Source of the DNA: Salticus scenicus
Lineage: Eukaryota; Arthropoda; Arachnida; Araneae; Salticidae
NCBI GenBank assembly: GCA_963930645.1
Contig: OZ005648.1
Coordinates: 107,557,667-107,621,666, forward strand
Direction: 5' to 3'
Length of the DNA stretch: 64,000 nucleotides
Positions within the stretch are counted from its first letter, which is position 1, and each line of letters starts with the position of its first letter. Below are positions 13,201 to 28,333 of this stretch, piece after piece. The notes under the pieces are model-generated. The model ran no database searches. It was not told where the DNA came from and saw only the letters and a program-made list of their open reading frames with translations. Both the position numbers and the translations under genes were made by a program.

Positions 13201-15308
13201 CCTAAAATAATTTGCAGACCTAAATCCATTCATGAACTCTATTTCTTTGAAGCTTTTCATATTTATAAAAAGTTTTAAAACCTTGTAAATTGTGATTTCG
13301 CTGTTCCCTATTTGTCTGATTGTTGGAAATTTTACATTCAGTCTACATTTTCTTAATTTTTCTACTGTTTACACAGCTAACATTCCTAAATTCCTTTTGG
13401 CCACACTCCCCACCTTTCCCATAATTCTATTGTTTGAACTAAATTTGGTCCCTCTCCTATATATATACGTGCACTTCTCCAGTTTCAGATTTTTTTTTTG
13501 CACTGAAGACGGTACGCTTAAGGCTACCGAAACAGCTGTATGCATCTCAAATATTTTTCTTTGGCGTTTCTAGCGTAGTAGTTTATTTGAGTTTTAATAT
13601 TCCAACGCCAAGTCTCCTGTTATTATAAGAATCTAACAATATTTGCCAGAATTTTTTCATAAATCTAGGCTTTTTTATCTAACTGGACTTGAGTAAAAAG
13701 GGGGGGAGGGGGATAAATCATATCTTACAAATTTTCTCTCTGTTAAAAAAGTTTTGAAAGAGATGTTATCTCAGAATGCAGGTACCACATACAAAGTATT
13801 TTCATAAAATTTAGCTCTTTTACGCATATTTGCAGGAACAAAAATGCAGTATTTGTACATTGAAGATTTAAAATAATTATAAAATAATTATGATAAATTG
13901 TTTGTAAATATTTTAGCTATCTTGTGAAAATGTTGCATGGTTTTAAAGTATTCCAATTTAAATTTTAAGATTTTGATTTACAATTTTTGTACATGAAAAA
14001 ACCACAGTAGAGTCGGAAAAAGTAATATATTACATAGCTAATAAAAATAAGCTAAAAATTTAAAAAATAAAAGTTTTGAAAACGGTATTTTAAATTTCAC
14101 AAATTGAAGCATAAATATTGTGAATATGCACAAAAATTTCATTCAGATGTTCTAATTTAAATTTTCAGTTACCGAATTATTTTTTTAAAAAAATTTATAC
14201 TTGAACGAGCAATTGCAGAGCCAGGAGAAAAAGTATACTGAATAACTAACGATATGAACTAAAATTTAAGAATATAAATTTTTAAAAAGTGAATTTAAAT
14301 TAACAAATGAAAGAAAACGTTTATGTTTTGTTTGGCAAAACACCTGTCATTGTCTAAACACCCAAAATAGTAGTAGTATTCTCCATTCCCTCCCTCCCTA
14401 CTCTTTCTTTTTTTTTTTTTTTTTCTTTTTTTTTTTTTTTACCATTGATTATTTCTTAAAAAAAATAATTAACATTAATGTAAAATCACACAAATATTGA
14501 ATATGAGAATAAAAAAATAAATAAAGGATTAAATTTCATTTTTAATACCGAAAAAAGTTCTACAGTATAGGAATGATTCTAATATTCAACCCCTTAAAAG
14601 AATAAATTTTTATCTGACAGTTAAATATATCATCAATATTACAGATGAAAAAATTTTGAATCTTAGTTTTATTCTTAGCATAATTTTAGAAATTTTTAAT
14701 ATATGCTTCGCATGTAACAATTTTCAAATTACCCATTTTACTGCTTATCCTTTTTTACATTACCCATTTTTCCACTACCCATCTTCCTATTACCCATTTT
14801 TCCACCTCCCTAAAATAAAGGATGTGCATTGTAAAAACTGCATAATATTATTTCCTTAAGATTTACTAATAAGCTTTGATCGCTATTGAAATACTATTTA
14901 GAAATATTTAGGATTTTACAATTATTTTTGCAGAATTCATTTAATCTTCACTTATTTATTTTATCATTATTATTATTTTAATTTTTGTATAGAACTTGCT
15001 GTTTAGCTGTTTATTTTCAATGTTTGTTCACATCAGTTTATATTTATCAAATAGATATAAAATAAATAATCATGTGATTTAAAAATTTTTTGAATTCACT
15101 TCTTTTATATTGACTTGAAATTTTTAAAATCTTACTCAAATTCAGTCTTGTACTAAAATGACGTTTTTCAAAACAAAATTTGGTATAAAAATGTTAGTAA
15201 AATACAGTATAATGGAATGGAAATATTAATTAAACTTTAAAAAAAAATTGAACTTCTTAAAGTTCTTTAGTTAAATAAAAGTTAATTTCAGTAATGATTC
15301 TTTTTATC

Positions 15309-15342
<34 letters not shown>

Positions 15343-18300
15343 TCTGTGAAATATTCATGATATAGTATTTTGTTTTAATGAACACTATTTTTCATTTCAA
15401 ATCCAATCTGATTATTTCTTTTTTAGCAATTCTGCACTTTAAAAGCAGAAATGAAAAATCTTCGAGATACATTTGAACGACTTCGAACGAAAGCTTCATC
15501 ATCATCCCATGATGTAGACGTAAGATCAGCATGGCCTAATATTCTTCAAAGGTGGACCAAAGTCGAGAAAGATCTCCAAGACTGGCAGAACTACCTAGAT
15601 AGCAGTTTACCTGGAACTTTTGGAAAATTTGCAAAATGGCTGCTAGAAGCAGAACAAAGGCTAACCCAACCTTTACTTCCTACAGCTCCAAGCAATCAGA
15701 TGCTTCAAATTACTCAAAAAGCTTTGAGTGACCATCAGGTTTGTTTACATAATTTAATGTGTATGCACTCACTCTTATTATTAGTATATAAATTTATATT
15801 ATATATTTTATCCAATAACATCATGTATTTGTTTATTTTTCATACAGGAATTTTTTAAGCCTTTGGATGGTTATCTAAAACTTTTAACAAACTGGAGACA
15901 AATCCCAGAATCCTCTCAATTGCTAGAAGATCACGTTGCTGATCTTCAGAACAGATTAGAACAAGTGGCCGTTTTAGCTCATCATAGATTAGTAAAACTA
16001 CAACTTGAAAAGTCTCGTTATACTCTACTAGATCTCTTGGCAGATGTTGAAGAGCATCTGAAAAAATGGAATACAAAATATGGATATGAACCTGATGTGA
16101 AAAATATTTTGAGTGAATACAAGGTTAAGATTTTGTTAATTTTTAATTTTCATTAAAAAACACAAAGTTTTGAAATATCTATTTATATATATATAGTTGC
16201 TGAAATACTTTTAAATGAAGTTGAATCTTATTAATTCAAAATTTCTATATTTCGGAAATCTGGTTAATTCAAATTATTATTTAAGGTCTTGTTACATTGT
16301 GTAATACAAATGTAATTTTTTTAAAATTGTTATTGCAGTTATTTCAATTGCTTGAAAATATAAAATTTCATTTGAATCTTCCTCTTCTTTATAGAATTTT
16401 GTGGAGGAAAGAAGACTTTTTGAAGAATTTGATAAACATTATACCCACAGCAAAGCAAATATTGAAATATGTCAACACGTCGGTGCTCTTTGTAAGTAAT
16501 TTTATAATATTATTTTATTTTTTATGGGACAGAAACCAATGTTTTGTTCAATGCATTTTTCTCATTCTTATGTTTATTTTTAATACAAAATATCTTATAA
16601 AGTAGATGTGCTAAAACTGTAATATCTCGATGAAAATTTATGCCTTATCTTATCTGAAGTCTTATCTGCCTAAATATACTGTATATCGATTTATATTCAT
16701 CATTGATTAAGGAGTATGAAGTAGTTTAATTAAGTAAAGCAAGTGGATTACAAATACATAGAAAGTATTGTGAATATATGTTCTATTATAGTCATATATC
16801 TGTCATTGCAATTTTCTTCCTTTCTATAGCTGTAAAAGAAATGGATAAAATGGAAAAGTTTTTGTCTGATGTGGATGGCCTTTGGAAGAAAATGATGGTA
16901 GATTTACATTCTATTGGAAATGCTGCAAAACAAGTCCTGAATCACTGGCATCAATATTCAGCTAATCTCCAGCCTTTACTTAGCTGGTTTGACAAGGCAG
17001 AAGTTATGATACATAAAGATGAGGAAACACAGTTGGTATGTTTTTATTTATTTGTTTTTGGTTATGCATATTTCTTGTTATTTAAAAAACTTGCAATATA
17101 AAATTTCAACATTAATTGCCATAATGATGTTACAAATTTTGGCATTTTACTGGTTTAGAAAATATATGCTAAAAAGAAAGTGCATTGTCTAAATTTTTAA
17201 AATATTCCTTATAAAACTGTTGAGTAATATTATTTTTTTATTCATAGGAATTTTTTGAAGACTTATCTCATTGGCAAGAAGTAAAAAACAATATTTTAGA
17301 TTCTGGAGAATATTTAGGTGCAACTTGTCGAGATGATATTGCAAGAGATATAAAACATAACATAAATACCATAAGACAGAGATGGGATAGATTATTTCCT
17401 CATGTAATTAAACATATCATCTATATTTTATAATTTCTTGTTTTATCTTATTTGCTGTATTTTAATACATTTTTTTGCTCTTAATAGATCAAAGATTACC
17501 TACTCTCAGGTGAAATTATGAGATCACGGCACCTTTTCCAAAAGAATATGAAACATCTTCAAGCCTGGATCTCAGAGGCTGAAACTATTTTATCAACCCC
17601 TGTTTTATGCAAACCTTTTGAATTAGAAAATTACACAGCTAAATTAAAGGTATTTAAGTTATATATATATTGTAGGAGAATTTAACAAAAGTATCAAAAT
17701 TTTAAATTTACTGTTATAATTAAACTAATTTTAATATCAAGTGGCATATAGATATAATATTTCTGAATTAATGATATTGCTGCCATCTCATATGTAAAAA
17801 AAAAATCTATCTTAATAGTGGCACATCCATGGGGGTGGCTTAGGGGGCTCAAGCCCCCTCTACAACTAACTGACATGAAAAAATATTCAGATTTATAAGA
17901 AAAAAAAAATATTTTTCAAACACAAATACTATTAAAAAAAAAAAAAAAATTATACATTAAGTATTATGAATCTTTGAAATTCTTATTGCCAAATACAAAA
18001 ATAATGAACTAACTTTTTTTTTTTTTTTCCATCAAAATTTTAAATTTACTGTTATAATTAAACTAATTTTAATATCAAGTGGCATATAGATATAATATTT
18101 CTGAATTAATGATATTGCTGCCATCTCATATGTAAAAAAAAAAAATCTATCTTAATAGTGGCACATCCATGGGGGTGGCTTAGGGGGCTCAAGCCCCCTC
18201 TACAACTAACTGACATGAAAAAATATTCAGATTTATAAGAAAAAAAAATATTTTTCAAACACAAATACTATTAAAAAAAATTTATACATTAAGTATTATG

Positions 18301-21300
18301 AATCTTTGAAATTCTTATTGCCAAATACAAAAATAATGAACTAACTTTTAGTTTTTTTTTTTTCTTCTAAATATACCCCAAACTTCCCAGCTCAGTTTTC
18401 TGGAATGGGCTCTTAAAATCAAAAAGCAAGAATTGATCACAAAATTGAAGAAGTATTTAAAAAGTCAGACAGAAGCAATGTTAATGTGGGAATGAACAGC
18501 GATCTATTTTTTCAGGAAAGTGGGACATCAGGCTCAGTACAATTTTGAGTTTTATTTATGTACTATATAACTATATTATGGCATATTTGTGAAAGTTTGT
18601 TTTGTCTTAGAACGAAATTAAAATATTTTACTGTTGCTTGGAAGGAGCACTTATAAGTATCTAAAACATACGGTAAAGTCCACACACACATTCCGTTTTT
18701 ACCACTGATGTTGCTAATACTCAAGCTGCATTCGTGGGTAATGCAATTTTTGCCTGTTATAAAAATTTGTATGTATGTTCGGTTTATGGCATCGGGTGTT
18801 GCCTTCCGACAGAATCCACAAGTCTGTGCCAGATCTTCCGGTCATGGGTCCACTCTTCTTCCAGACCCCTATCCCTCAATTTCAATTTCATAAAAAAAAT
18901 ATTATTACACAGGTATTCAATACCTTGTAATGCCAATACCTTGTAACTCAGATAGGTAACACTTGGGATATTTACTAAATGAACTATTTAAAATTCAATA
19001 TAATATATATATATATATTGAACAGAATATTAAAATATATAAATTAAACAGAAAATTAAAAAAAAAAAAAAAACTGTAAAAACTCAATTTTGGAAGAAAT
19101 TTTTCGAAAATTTGTAAAACTTAGTGATGACACAAAATGAGAAAGAAAATTGTCATTCAAAACATAACTTTTTAGATTATTAAATGTTTAAATCGAATTA
19201 TGCAGAAATTTCTAGATTTAATCAAAAAGTCATTAAAAAAAACCTATAAATTTATCTCCATTTTTAAATGTACCATTAAAAAGAGAAAAATTGAGGCTTT
19301 GGAACACTTTAATATTGAAATTAGTTGAACAATTACTTACAAACACAAGACTGTTCAAAAACTACTTTAAAATGAATCCTTAAATAAGACAGAAAAGAGA
19401 CCCTTTAAAATATTTATAAAAATAGTAAAAATGCATATTTTAAGAAAGAGAAAGGGAAAGAAGAGAAAAAATTAGTCTTTTGGTCATAGAAGAACTCGAA
19501 CCTACGACTTTATTTCTGCACGCTCAATGCCCATCTGACAGATCTACTGCAGCCTGATGTGTTGTATATCGAGATAATTCCCTGATTGCATTATTCAACT
19601 TAAATTCAACTTGAGTCATTTGTTTATTTATTCTTCTTTTCCTAAAGAAACATTAAGAATGTTCCTTACTATATTATGTGTGTATATGTGTATAAACCCA
19701 TCACTATTACAAATGTACCCTCATCTCCCTCCAGACGAAAATCCTGGGTGTGCCATTGTGTCTTAAATATAATTTAGTTTGGTACCTAAATCCTGTTTTT
19801 GACTCTGGCTTTCCTTCTTTATGTACAGTAGAGAGTCAGAAATCTGCTGACCCCAAAATCCGCACAGCTTGTCAGATACAAACAATGAAATTCACTATTA
19901 ATAAATTACAAAACTGCAAATCAGAATTTTTCAAAAAGACCTTGAATACAGATTTTATGTTTGTGTTTTATGATTACAAAAAAGAAAAACAAAATAATAA
20001 TATGAAAGACTGCAAGAGCCAAGTTGCTGCTAAGGAAATTATTGACAGTATATTAAATTCATCAAAAGGAAATAATGATTATTGTGATATGATGATATCA
20101 ATCAGGTAAATAATAACAAACTAATTTTTTAAATACTTTTTGATGAAGGCATAATTTGTAAGGAAGAACTCAATTAAAATTCGTAGAAAAATAAATTTGT
20201 GTTACTACTATTTACAATAAATAAATAAATAAATCATGCAGGTTCAAATTTAGTTTGAAACTAGTTATATGTGAACAGATTTTATCTAAATTTTAGAAAT
20301 ATTTTTTTTTTTCATGTTTATTTATTGTTTTCATTATATATTTTTGTTAATGTTCATTATTATTCTTATGTGCCTAGTAATTTAATATTCAGTGTTATTA
20401 TTCACTAGTGTGTGTTTAGTTTGAATAATATTCTGTTTTTATTTTTCAAAGTGAAAATAATTTTTTATGGGCCCCGAAATCCACAAAATCCTAAAATCCA
20501 CACAACCTCTGGTCCCGAGCTGTGCAGATTTTTGACTCTCTACTGTATTTGTAAACTCTTAGATTATGTAAGAAACTATTTCATATTATGCAAAATTCAA
20601 GGTGATCTTCAGCAAATCGTGATGACATTTTTTTCTTGATTAACGAAATAGACCTCTGATCCAGATAAGAAAATTTCTGTGTATGGGATATGAATTATGT
20701 GTAGTATTTTTCGTACAACATTTTTTTTAAAACCCTTCTTGCTTGTAAATAGTGGACATGAGAAGTAGACAGTGAAATTTCACCCCGTAATTTTGATGGC
20801 AGCAAGAAAGAAGGGGTTAAAAAGCAAATATGAGTTACATAACCTTGTGTAGATCAGAAATTTTAATATTACTGAAAAAATCTGTAAAATGTTTATGCAT
20901 CTTACATTTTTTGTTATTTTTAAGAAAATCTTCATAGATTTGAATTAAATTATTTTAAAGCTTTTTTTCCCCTTTTCTAATTTATTAAAATATGTAAATT
21001 TTAATGAGAGAGTAGAATTTATTTGTTACAGCATGTATATGCAGCAAGGGCTTCTATTTATCTCAGTGTGTTGTTTATGTGTGGTATGTTGAATTTTCAC
21101 TCACTTCCTTTCATCTGATTGAGCTGAAATTTTACATGTATAACTCTGTTGATAATACATGCTCAAGTAATCAGACTTAGTGTTATGAGTCTGGAGGACC
21201 GTGTTCTCCCAACTCTAATTAATTATTCCCCCCCCCCCCCCCCATCGACATTCTATTGTCTGATTGAGCAGAAAATTTGTATTATGTATAACTCTGACAA

Positions 21301-21632
21301 CAATTTATGCTAAAGCAGTAATGGACTTAGGGTGGAGTTACTAGGGGACTTGTTCCCAAATTCTAGTTTAAACATTCTTTTTGAATTTTAATCCACTTTC
21401 TATCATCCAGTTGAGCTGAAGTTTTGAAGACGGGCGTGTACTGCATATGTCTGCTGAATTGGAATTTTTGATATATTTTGTAATAAAAGCAAATTTTTAT
21501 TTTTTTTTTTATTTTTTCTTTTTGTGTCTTAGCTTTGTAATTAATAAGTAAATAATCTGGAAAATATATACTTCCATTGGTAACAATTAAAAAAGCTTTA
21601 CTTATTTCTCATGTATTTATTTATTTTTGTGT

Positions 21633-21669
<37 letters not shown>

Positions 21670-24600
21670 TACATTTGAAATAAAACATTCATATATCTAT
21701 AAATCAAATATCATAACTGTATTTCTTTTTTGACATTACATTTTTTATGCAGAAGTTGCAGAGTGAACATGAAGAGTATGATAATTTATTTAAAAAATTA
21801 TCCAAGCAAATGCATTCTGTAGTTACTCATATGAGTGCTCCTGAAGTTGAAAGAGTCATGTCTTCAATGAAAAGGGTAAATTTTCTTTTATTTTGTAGAG
21901 TAGGAAATTGTATTAACTTTATTTTTAATTATTTAGTTGAAAAATTCTCATAATTAAGTTAAACTTTCTAAAAAAAAAAAAAATGAATATTGTAAATTTC
22001 ATTGACATAATTATTTTTTAGTATTCAAATAAATTCCTAGTATTAATCAATACACATTGGCTTTTTATTTTGTTCTAAAAAGTATACTTTCTGAGTTATA
22101 TTTGTAGATTCAAGTTAAAGTAGAGTAATTTTCATAGTTATGGAATAAAAAATTTCTTTTGTTTGAAGATGTTTTCTCATAAAATATTTAACTTGCTTTT
22201 ATGTTTTTGTTAATTTTAACGAGCAATTTTTAAAAGAGTTATGAAAAAAATATATCTTTTAATTTTTAGGAGAAAGAAGCTCTTTTGCGAGTGAAGACCA
22301 ATTTAATGACTCGACTTCAAATCCTGTATCAAATTGTACCTGTTCTTGAGGCTTTAGAAAAAGGATTGATAGATCTTTCTGATTGGCTTACTGAAGCTAA
22401 TAAAATAATATCATCTTATGGAATACCTAGCAGTCCTCAAGCCATTGCTACTTTGCAAGGCAAACATAAAGTAATTCATTTCTTATCCATGGGGATATTT
22501 ACTGTTAATCTTAAGTTAAATATTATTTATCAATTCTTAGAAAGTTTCATTTTGTCTATGAAATATTAATATTGTAATGGAATACAGTAGAACTTGGATA
22601 ATTCAAAGTTGAAGGGACCAGAATAAAATTCAAAATATCCAAAAATTCTAATTACATATACTATTTTATTTTGCAAAAAGAAGAGATAAATTAAAAAAAT
22701 AAAACTATACAATCAAAGATTTAAAACAGAAACTTTATATCTAAGAATACTGCTATATCCCATTAAATCAATATTTTTTTAGGAGCTTAATTATTCAACA
22801 CTTATTAAAAAATAGTCAAATATTTTTGATTGCTTGTTTAAGTACAATCTTTGTGTCATAGCATATGACTTCAACCAATTAATTGGTATAAAAATAGAAT
22901 ATTCTACATTAGACATGGCTTTCAAATAAAAAAAACCTTGAAGTTCATGTATATGGACCATATCTTCTGATGCACTAGGTAGGAAATATTCATGTATTGC
23001 CTTATCCTTCTTTTGAAAGACTGTTAAAAAAAATAATGCACTTTAGCTGAGAAAAATCTCGAGAACAGATTTTACTCTAATATTTTAAAGGTAATCGTAT
23101 GAAAAAATTGAATTATCCATGACTTTTAAACATTCTTTTAATACAAAATTCAAGGGACCGAGTAAAATATTCGAATTATCCAGAATTTCGAATTAAACAA
23201 GTTCAAATTAATCAAGTTTCACTGTATTTATATGTATTGTCAGTTGATTAAAAATTTTAAAAATGAATTTTTAAATGTTCTGAATATTTTAAATAAATTA
23301 TCCTCATAAGTAATTAACAATTCTTATAAGAATTTATAATCCTCATAAATAACTGTAGTTATTCTCTTTCTTAATCCTTTGATTGCTTCCAAAATAGTGA
23401 AAATAGTAATTTATTTTTTGCATTAGTTTCTGTTATGAACTATCATAAATTAATATAATGTTCTAAAATATAATTTGCAAATAAAAATGAATCTCTGCAA
23501 TGTTAATTAGACCTTATTATTTAAAAAAATCTATTTTGTAAATGTGAATTTATTTATATTTAAATATTATAAGTAATTGCAATGAAAACTGCAACTCACT
23601 GAATGAAATATTTAAAGTATTCATTCTAAGTGTCAAATAAATTGCTTAAGAAATTTATTATTGTTTATTTTTTTCTCCCATTTAGTTCTTAACTTGAATA
23701 TTGTATTATTGTTATTTATATGATATACTGTTCTTTTGCAGACTTTTTTCTCACAGTCTCCTAGTCACAAGGTTCGTTTAGAAAATATAAAAAGCATGAA
23801 TAAAAGCATAACAGAATCTGTTAAAGGAATGCCAAATCTTGATATATCTGACTTACAAATTAAAATAAGCAACACTGATGCTCATTTCAAGGTATTTTAT
23901 TCATGTATTTAATTTAGTATATCACTATAATGGGATCTTATAAATCAGTTTAAAAAATAAATAAATAAAATAAATGGTTTGTTTTATATTGTTAATCCTC
24001 CTTGTTTGCTTATATTTTGTATACAAAAGCTTGCTGTCTAAAAACATTTTTTAGATAAGAATTCGTCATGCATTTTCAAAACGAAAAAGTTACATAAAAG
24101 TTCAACAAAATTTAAGTAAATACAGTGTAATTCCATTTTTACACTTTACAAAAGACATAACAAAGCATAAATTGTGGGAAAGTCAGATATATTTTTTTAT
24201 ACATGTACACTGAAGAACATTTTAAGTAAAGCTTGTTATCAACATAATTTTTTGTATTTCATTTTAAATAACTAATTATTTTTTAAAAGAAACTTTTCAG
24301 AAGTGATTGATTATGAAAATTTCAGTATCCAACAATTAAAAAGAAATAAGGTGCATATATATTATATATGATGCACAGACATATAACTCTTACATTAAAC
24401 AATGTACTATATAATATAATTTCATAAACACTATTGTTTTTTTTTTTTTTTGTTTTTTTTTCATGAAACATTTCAAAATTATTTTTTCTCCCCCCCCCCC
24501 CATTATAAATTGTTTAGATATGTTTTCTTCTTCATATAAATTATAAAACAGCCAGAAATTAGAATATAGGTATGATTCTCAATCAAACACTTGCTTTAGA

Positions 24601-27600
24601 CTGTCACTTTCGGTATAGATCAGCTTTGTATTGCTACAGTATTTTATTTGTTCTCAAGCAAATGATAAAGAATATTATCATCTGCCTTGATTTAATCCAT
24701 CTCTTAAATGTTTTTTTTATTTTACCTTATTTTTTAAAATTAAATCGCAATATATCCCAACCCCTTAAATTTGCTGTGTATATAAGATGTAAATTGTGGA
24801 AAATTCAACCTTTCATTAATGTAAAGTGAAGATTAAAATTCATGCCCCTCCCCTCGAAAAATAATAATAATAATAAATCGAAAGAATATAAATTTTTGGA
24901 ACATAAAAAGCAGGGTTATACTGTATTGAAATAAAAAAATTTTGCTTGAGCATACTTGTAATATTTTGTATTTTGTAAATTTAAGTTTTAAAATAACTAT
25001 TTGAAAAAGTAACTGTAATTTTATCTAGCAATAAGATTACTTTCGTGTTTGATTAGTTTTTATTAATATATATTTATTTGGTTCTTTTATTTTAAATATT
25101 TTTTTTTTTTTTTTTAAACAGGGTGTTTTAAAGTTAGCTGATCAATGGAATGATGCTATGGCTGAAGCTGCTAATAGATGGCAGTTGTATCATGAGAAAT
25201 TGCATTTAGTCAAAGAAAAACTTCAATCAGCTGAAGCATTTCTTAGCAAAAAAGCTTCTGATGAAAGCCAACTTCAGTCTCACAAGGTTGTTTTATTATT
25301 TATTTATTTATATGCGTGTTTATAAGAATGTAGTGTACATTGTATATGAAATTAAATTATTTTAACAATTTGTGCTTGTTTAGTGTTATCTCTTATATAA
25401 AATTATGAAAAATTATATAAATTTATTATATAAAATTCAGAACAAAACATGCATTTCTAAATGTTTGAACAAAAAATTCCTATAAAAAATGTATTTTATA
25501 CATGAAAAGAAATTGGAAAAAGTGATGTAGACTAATTACAATACAAATATAACCCCAATTTTGTTTTATTCATTTCATGTATTTCTTGAATCAGCTAATC
25601 CTAAAAGCTAGATTGCCTCCCTCTTTTGCCAGTAAATTAAAAAGTTAAAGTTAAATTTTCTAACAGTAAAGCTATTACTATTATGAAAAAATTTTACTTT
25701 ATAAATATTTACCATTTTTAGGTCAAAATGTACTTATAACTTAAAAATCGAAAATTTTTAATCTGAACAACTCCTATTCGCAAATTCTTTGTATTTTTCA
25801 GTCTACTATTTTAGTAATATAATTCGAGAGGGGGGGGGAGCTGATTTTGATCATAAAGATTTTGTAAAAATTATCAATTTTCTAAAATGGCACCTAATGC
25901 AATCTAGTATAGAACTTTGTGATAGCTGAGCAGAAAATTCATATATATATATATAATAAAGATGATCTATTAAGCATAGTAGAAGCCAAGCAACAGATAC
26001 AAGATCACTGAAACACCAATGACCAATAAGATTAACAAAAAAAAAAAAATCATCAGTGGATGAAATACACTAGTGTAAAGAAACCAGATCTATTAATTAA
26101 CAGCCTTCAAAACAAACAAATCAATAAAGTAAAACAACAAATCTTAACTTAAAACCATAAACTTATCAAAATTAAGGAAAAAACAACCCAAGAAACACAA
26201 GATAGGAAGAAGGAGGCAGGCGGCAAGACTTGTGACTTGCCTGTGGGGTTACACTAGTTTTACGCCGGCAACACTCCCCCAGCCTGCCACAACCAGAACA
26301 GGAACCATATGGATTTAAAAAAGCAAAATTTCAAAACAGATGAACACCAATGAAACCACTTAGCAACAATGAAATTCACCGATTGATCACATTGTGTTTA
26401 ACAGTATAATTAGAATATTAAATATAGTTGACAACTCAAAAAGGAAGAATCTGAAATTGTATTGAAAAAAGAAAGTTTGCATAGTAATACAAAGCAAATA
26501 CAACAAGCCATCTATTTTTTTTTTTTAAATTTAATTTCACAATCCCCAGACAGCACATCGCCTCCACAGGATATCTTCAAGATGTCTTCTGGAGGAAAAG
26601 ACATCCCAAAAACGTCCTTAAGATGTACTGTGGATAAGTTAAGCCTAACTGTGCTGTTAGGGTCCCACCCAACCATCCAGCCTTACAACACCACCCCACC
26701 TCCGTAATCAAACATCTGCCCACCCAACCGCCACCTTTTTTATTGTCTTTTATTATTTTTATAATTTTTTTGTTGATATACACAAAAGTGTACACAGTTT
26801 TTTTTTTTTTTTTTTTTTGTACTGACAGAGACATGGTTATGGATATAAAATAGATAATACAAAGTTTATAAATCTATAAAATGTTTAATTGTATGCTAGT
26901 TAATCATTTTTAAAATGTCTTAAACATTTATTCCAGGTGTTTTTCAGTAATTTAAATGATTCCATAATTCGAGATTTACTTGCTGCCAGTGATGCTGTGT
27001 TAGCAACATTACCAGCTTCAGAACAGAATCCTGTTAAAGAAACAGTTGACAATTTACATAACAAGTGGAAAGTAAGTTTTCTAAATTATTAGTTTATATT
27101 GTCTTAAATCATAAAAATGTAATGTATTAAATACCTTTATATTAAATTAAAAAATATATAAATATATATAACATAATGAACAAAAAATGTTATTTCACTT
27201 TATGATTTTCATAAATTGTTAACCTCTCAATTACTGTTTAAATTATTACAACTAAATTAGCATGGATATTTTTAACTTCTCTGAATATTTACAAAGGCAC
27301 CATATGATTATCATTACAGCTATTGTGTAGTTATTTATTTTTTATGGCGCACTCATAAATTATTGAAATCTTGTTTCAAGTTTTAAAACAGATTTATTTA
27401 TTACTTTCTTCTATATTCAGTAAAAAAAAAAATTGGATATTTAAAATTTTCCATTTTTCGGTTTTTGGCAGTTTTATACGCTTTAAGAATTTCGGAACAT
27501 GTTTTGACTATTTTTGAAATGATCTGTCTGTCCAAAATTTACAAATATTTTGCACTTCTGTGGACGTAAACAAACAATATGAATTTGCGTTAGAATTAAA

Positions 27601-28198
27601 AAGGAATCATCTTGTAAGTAAGTCTTAATTTTCTAATGCTTAGTACATACAATGTAACATTTTAAAATCATTGGCTAGGGCTTTTGGATTAGAGCAGATG
27701 TTGATTTTTATGTAGGGTTATTATGTTTCCAAGAGATTCTTATGCATTTCAAATTCTGATTATTATTTTAAACTTGACTGAAATTTTTAGAACTGTTATT
27801 TTCAATTTAAATAAAGAAGAAAAACGAAGTTTACTAATTACATAATGAAACATAAAAAACCTAACTTTACTTCGTTGGTCGTTCTTAGATCTTTCGGTAC
27901 CGGGCACCCGGTCCTCTTCAGAAAACGTTAGCACTGTGATGGAAAACTAGGCTTCTGGCTGCATCCTTGTTGATTCTTCAACAGGTGGTTCCAGGCTCTA
28001 TTTGGGGCCACTGCGCTGCTATTGTTGCATGTTTCGTCATTGGTGGAGATCTCAATTGATTCGCGATACATAGCGTATTGGTAGTTATTGTAATCGGACA
28101 ATTTGTCGGAACGACCAATGAAGTAAAGTTAGGTTTTTTATGTTTCATTATGTTATTTTCAATTTTTTCAGATTAATTAAAAGTTTAATTAATATTTT

Positions 28199-28230
<32 letters not shown>

Positions 28231-28302
28231 GAAGCAGAAAGTGCTTAAATCTGTCATGTACATCTCAGAACAATTGAAACTTGCAAAAAATTTCATCAGA
28301 TC

Positions 28303-28333
<31 letters not shown>

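Noticed and set aside
14656..14859. 67-aa frame with repeated YPF-HYP units
   Set aside because: It is produced by the TACCCATTTTT minisatellite and has no start context or splice support.
19490..19560. Possible tRNA gene (reverse box B)
   Set aside because: A cloverleaf could not be folded by eye; at most a decayed SINE head.
26462..26834. 81- and 85-aa frames in copy A
   Set aside because: They fall in the non-coding 3' region of the retroelement and are not conserved in copy B.
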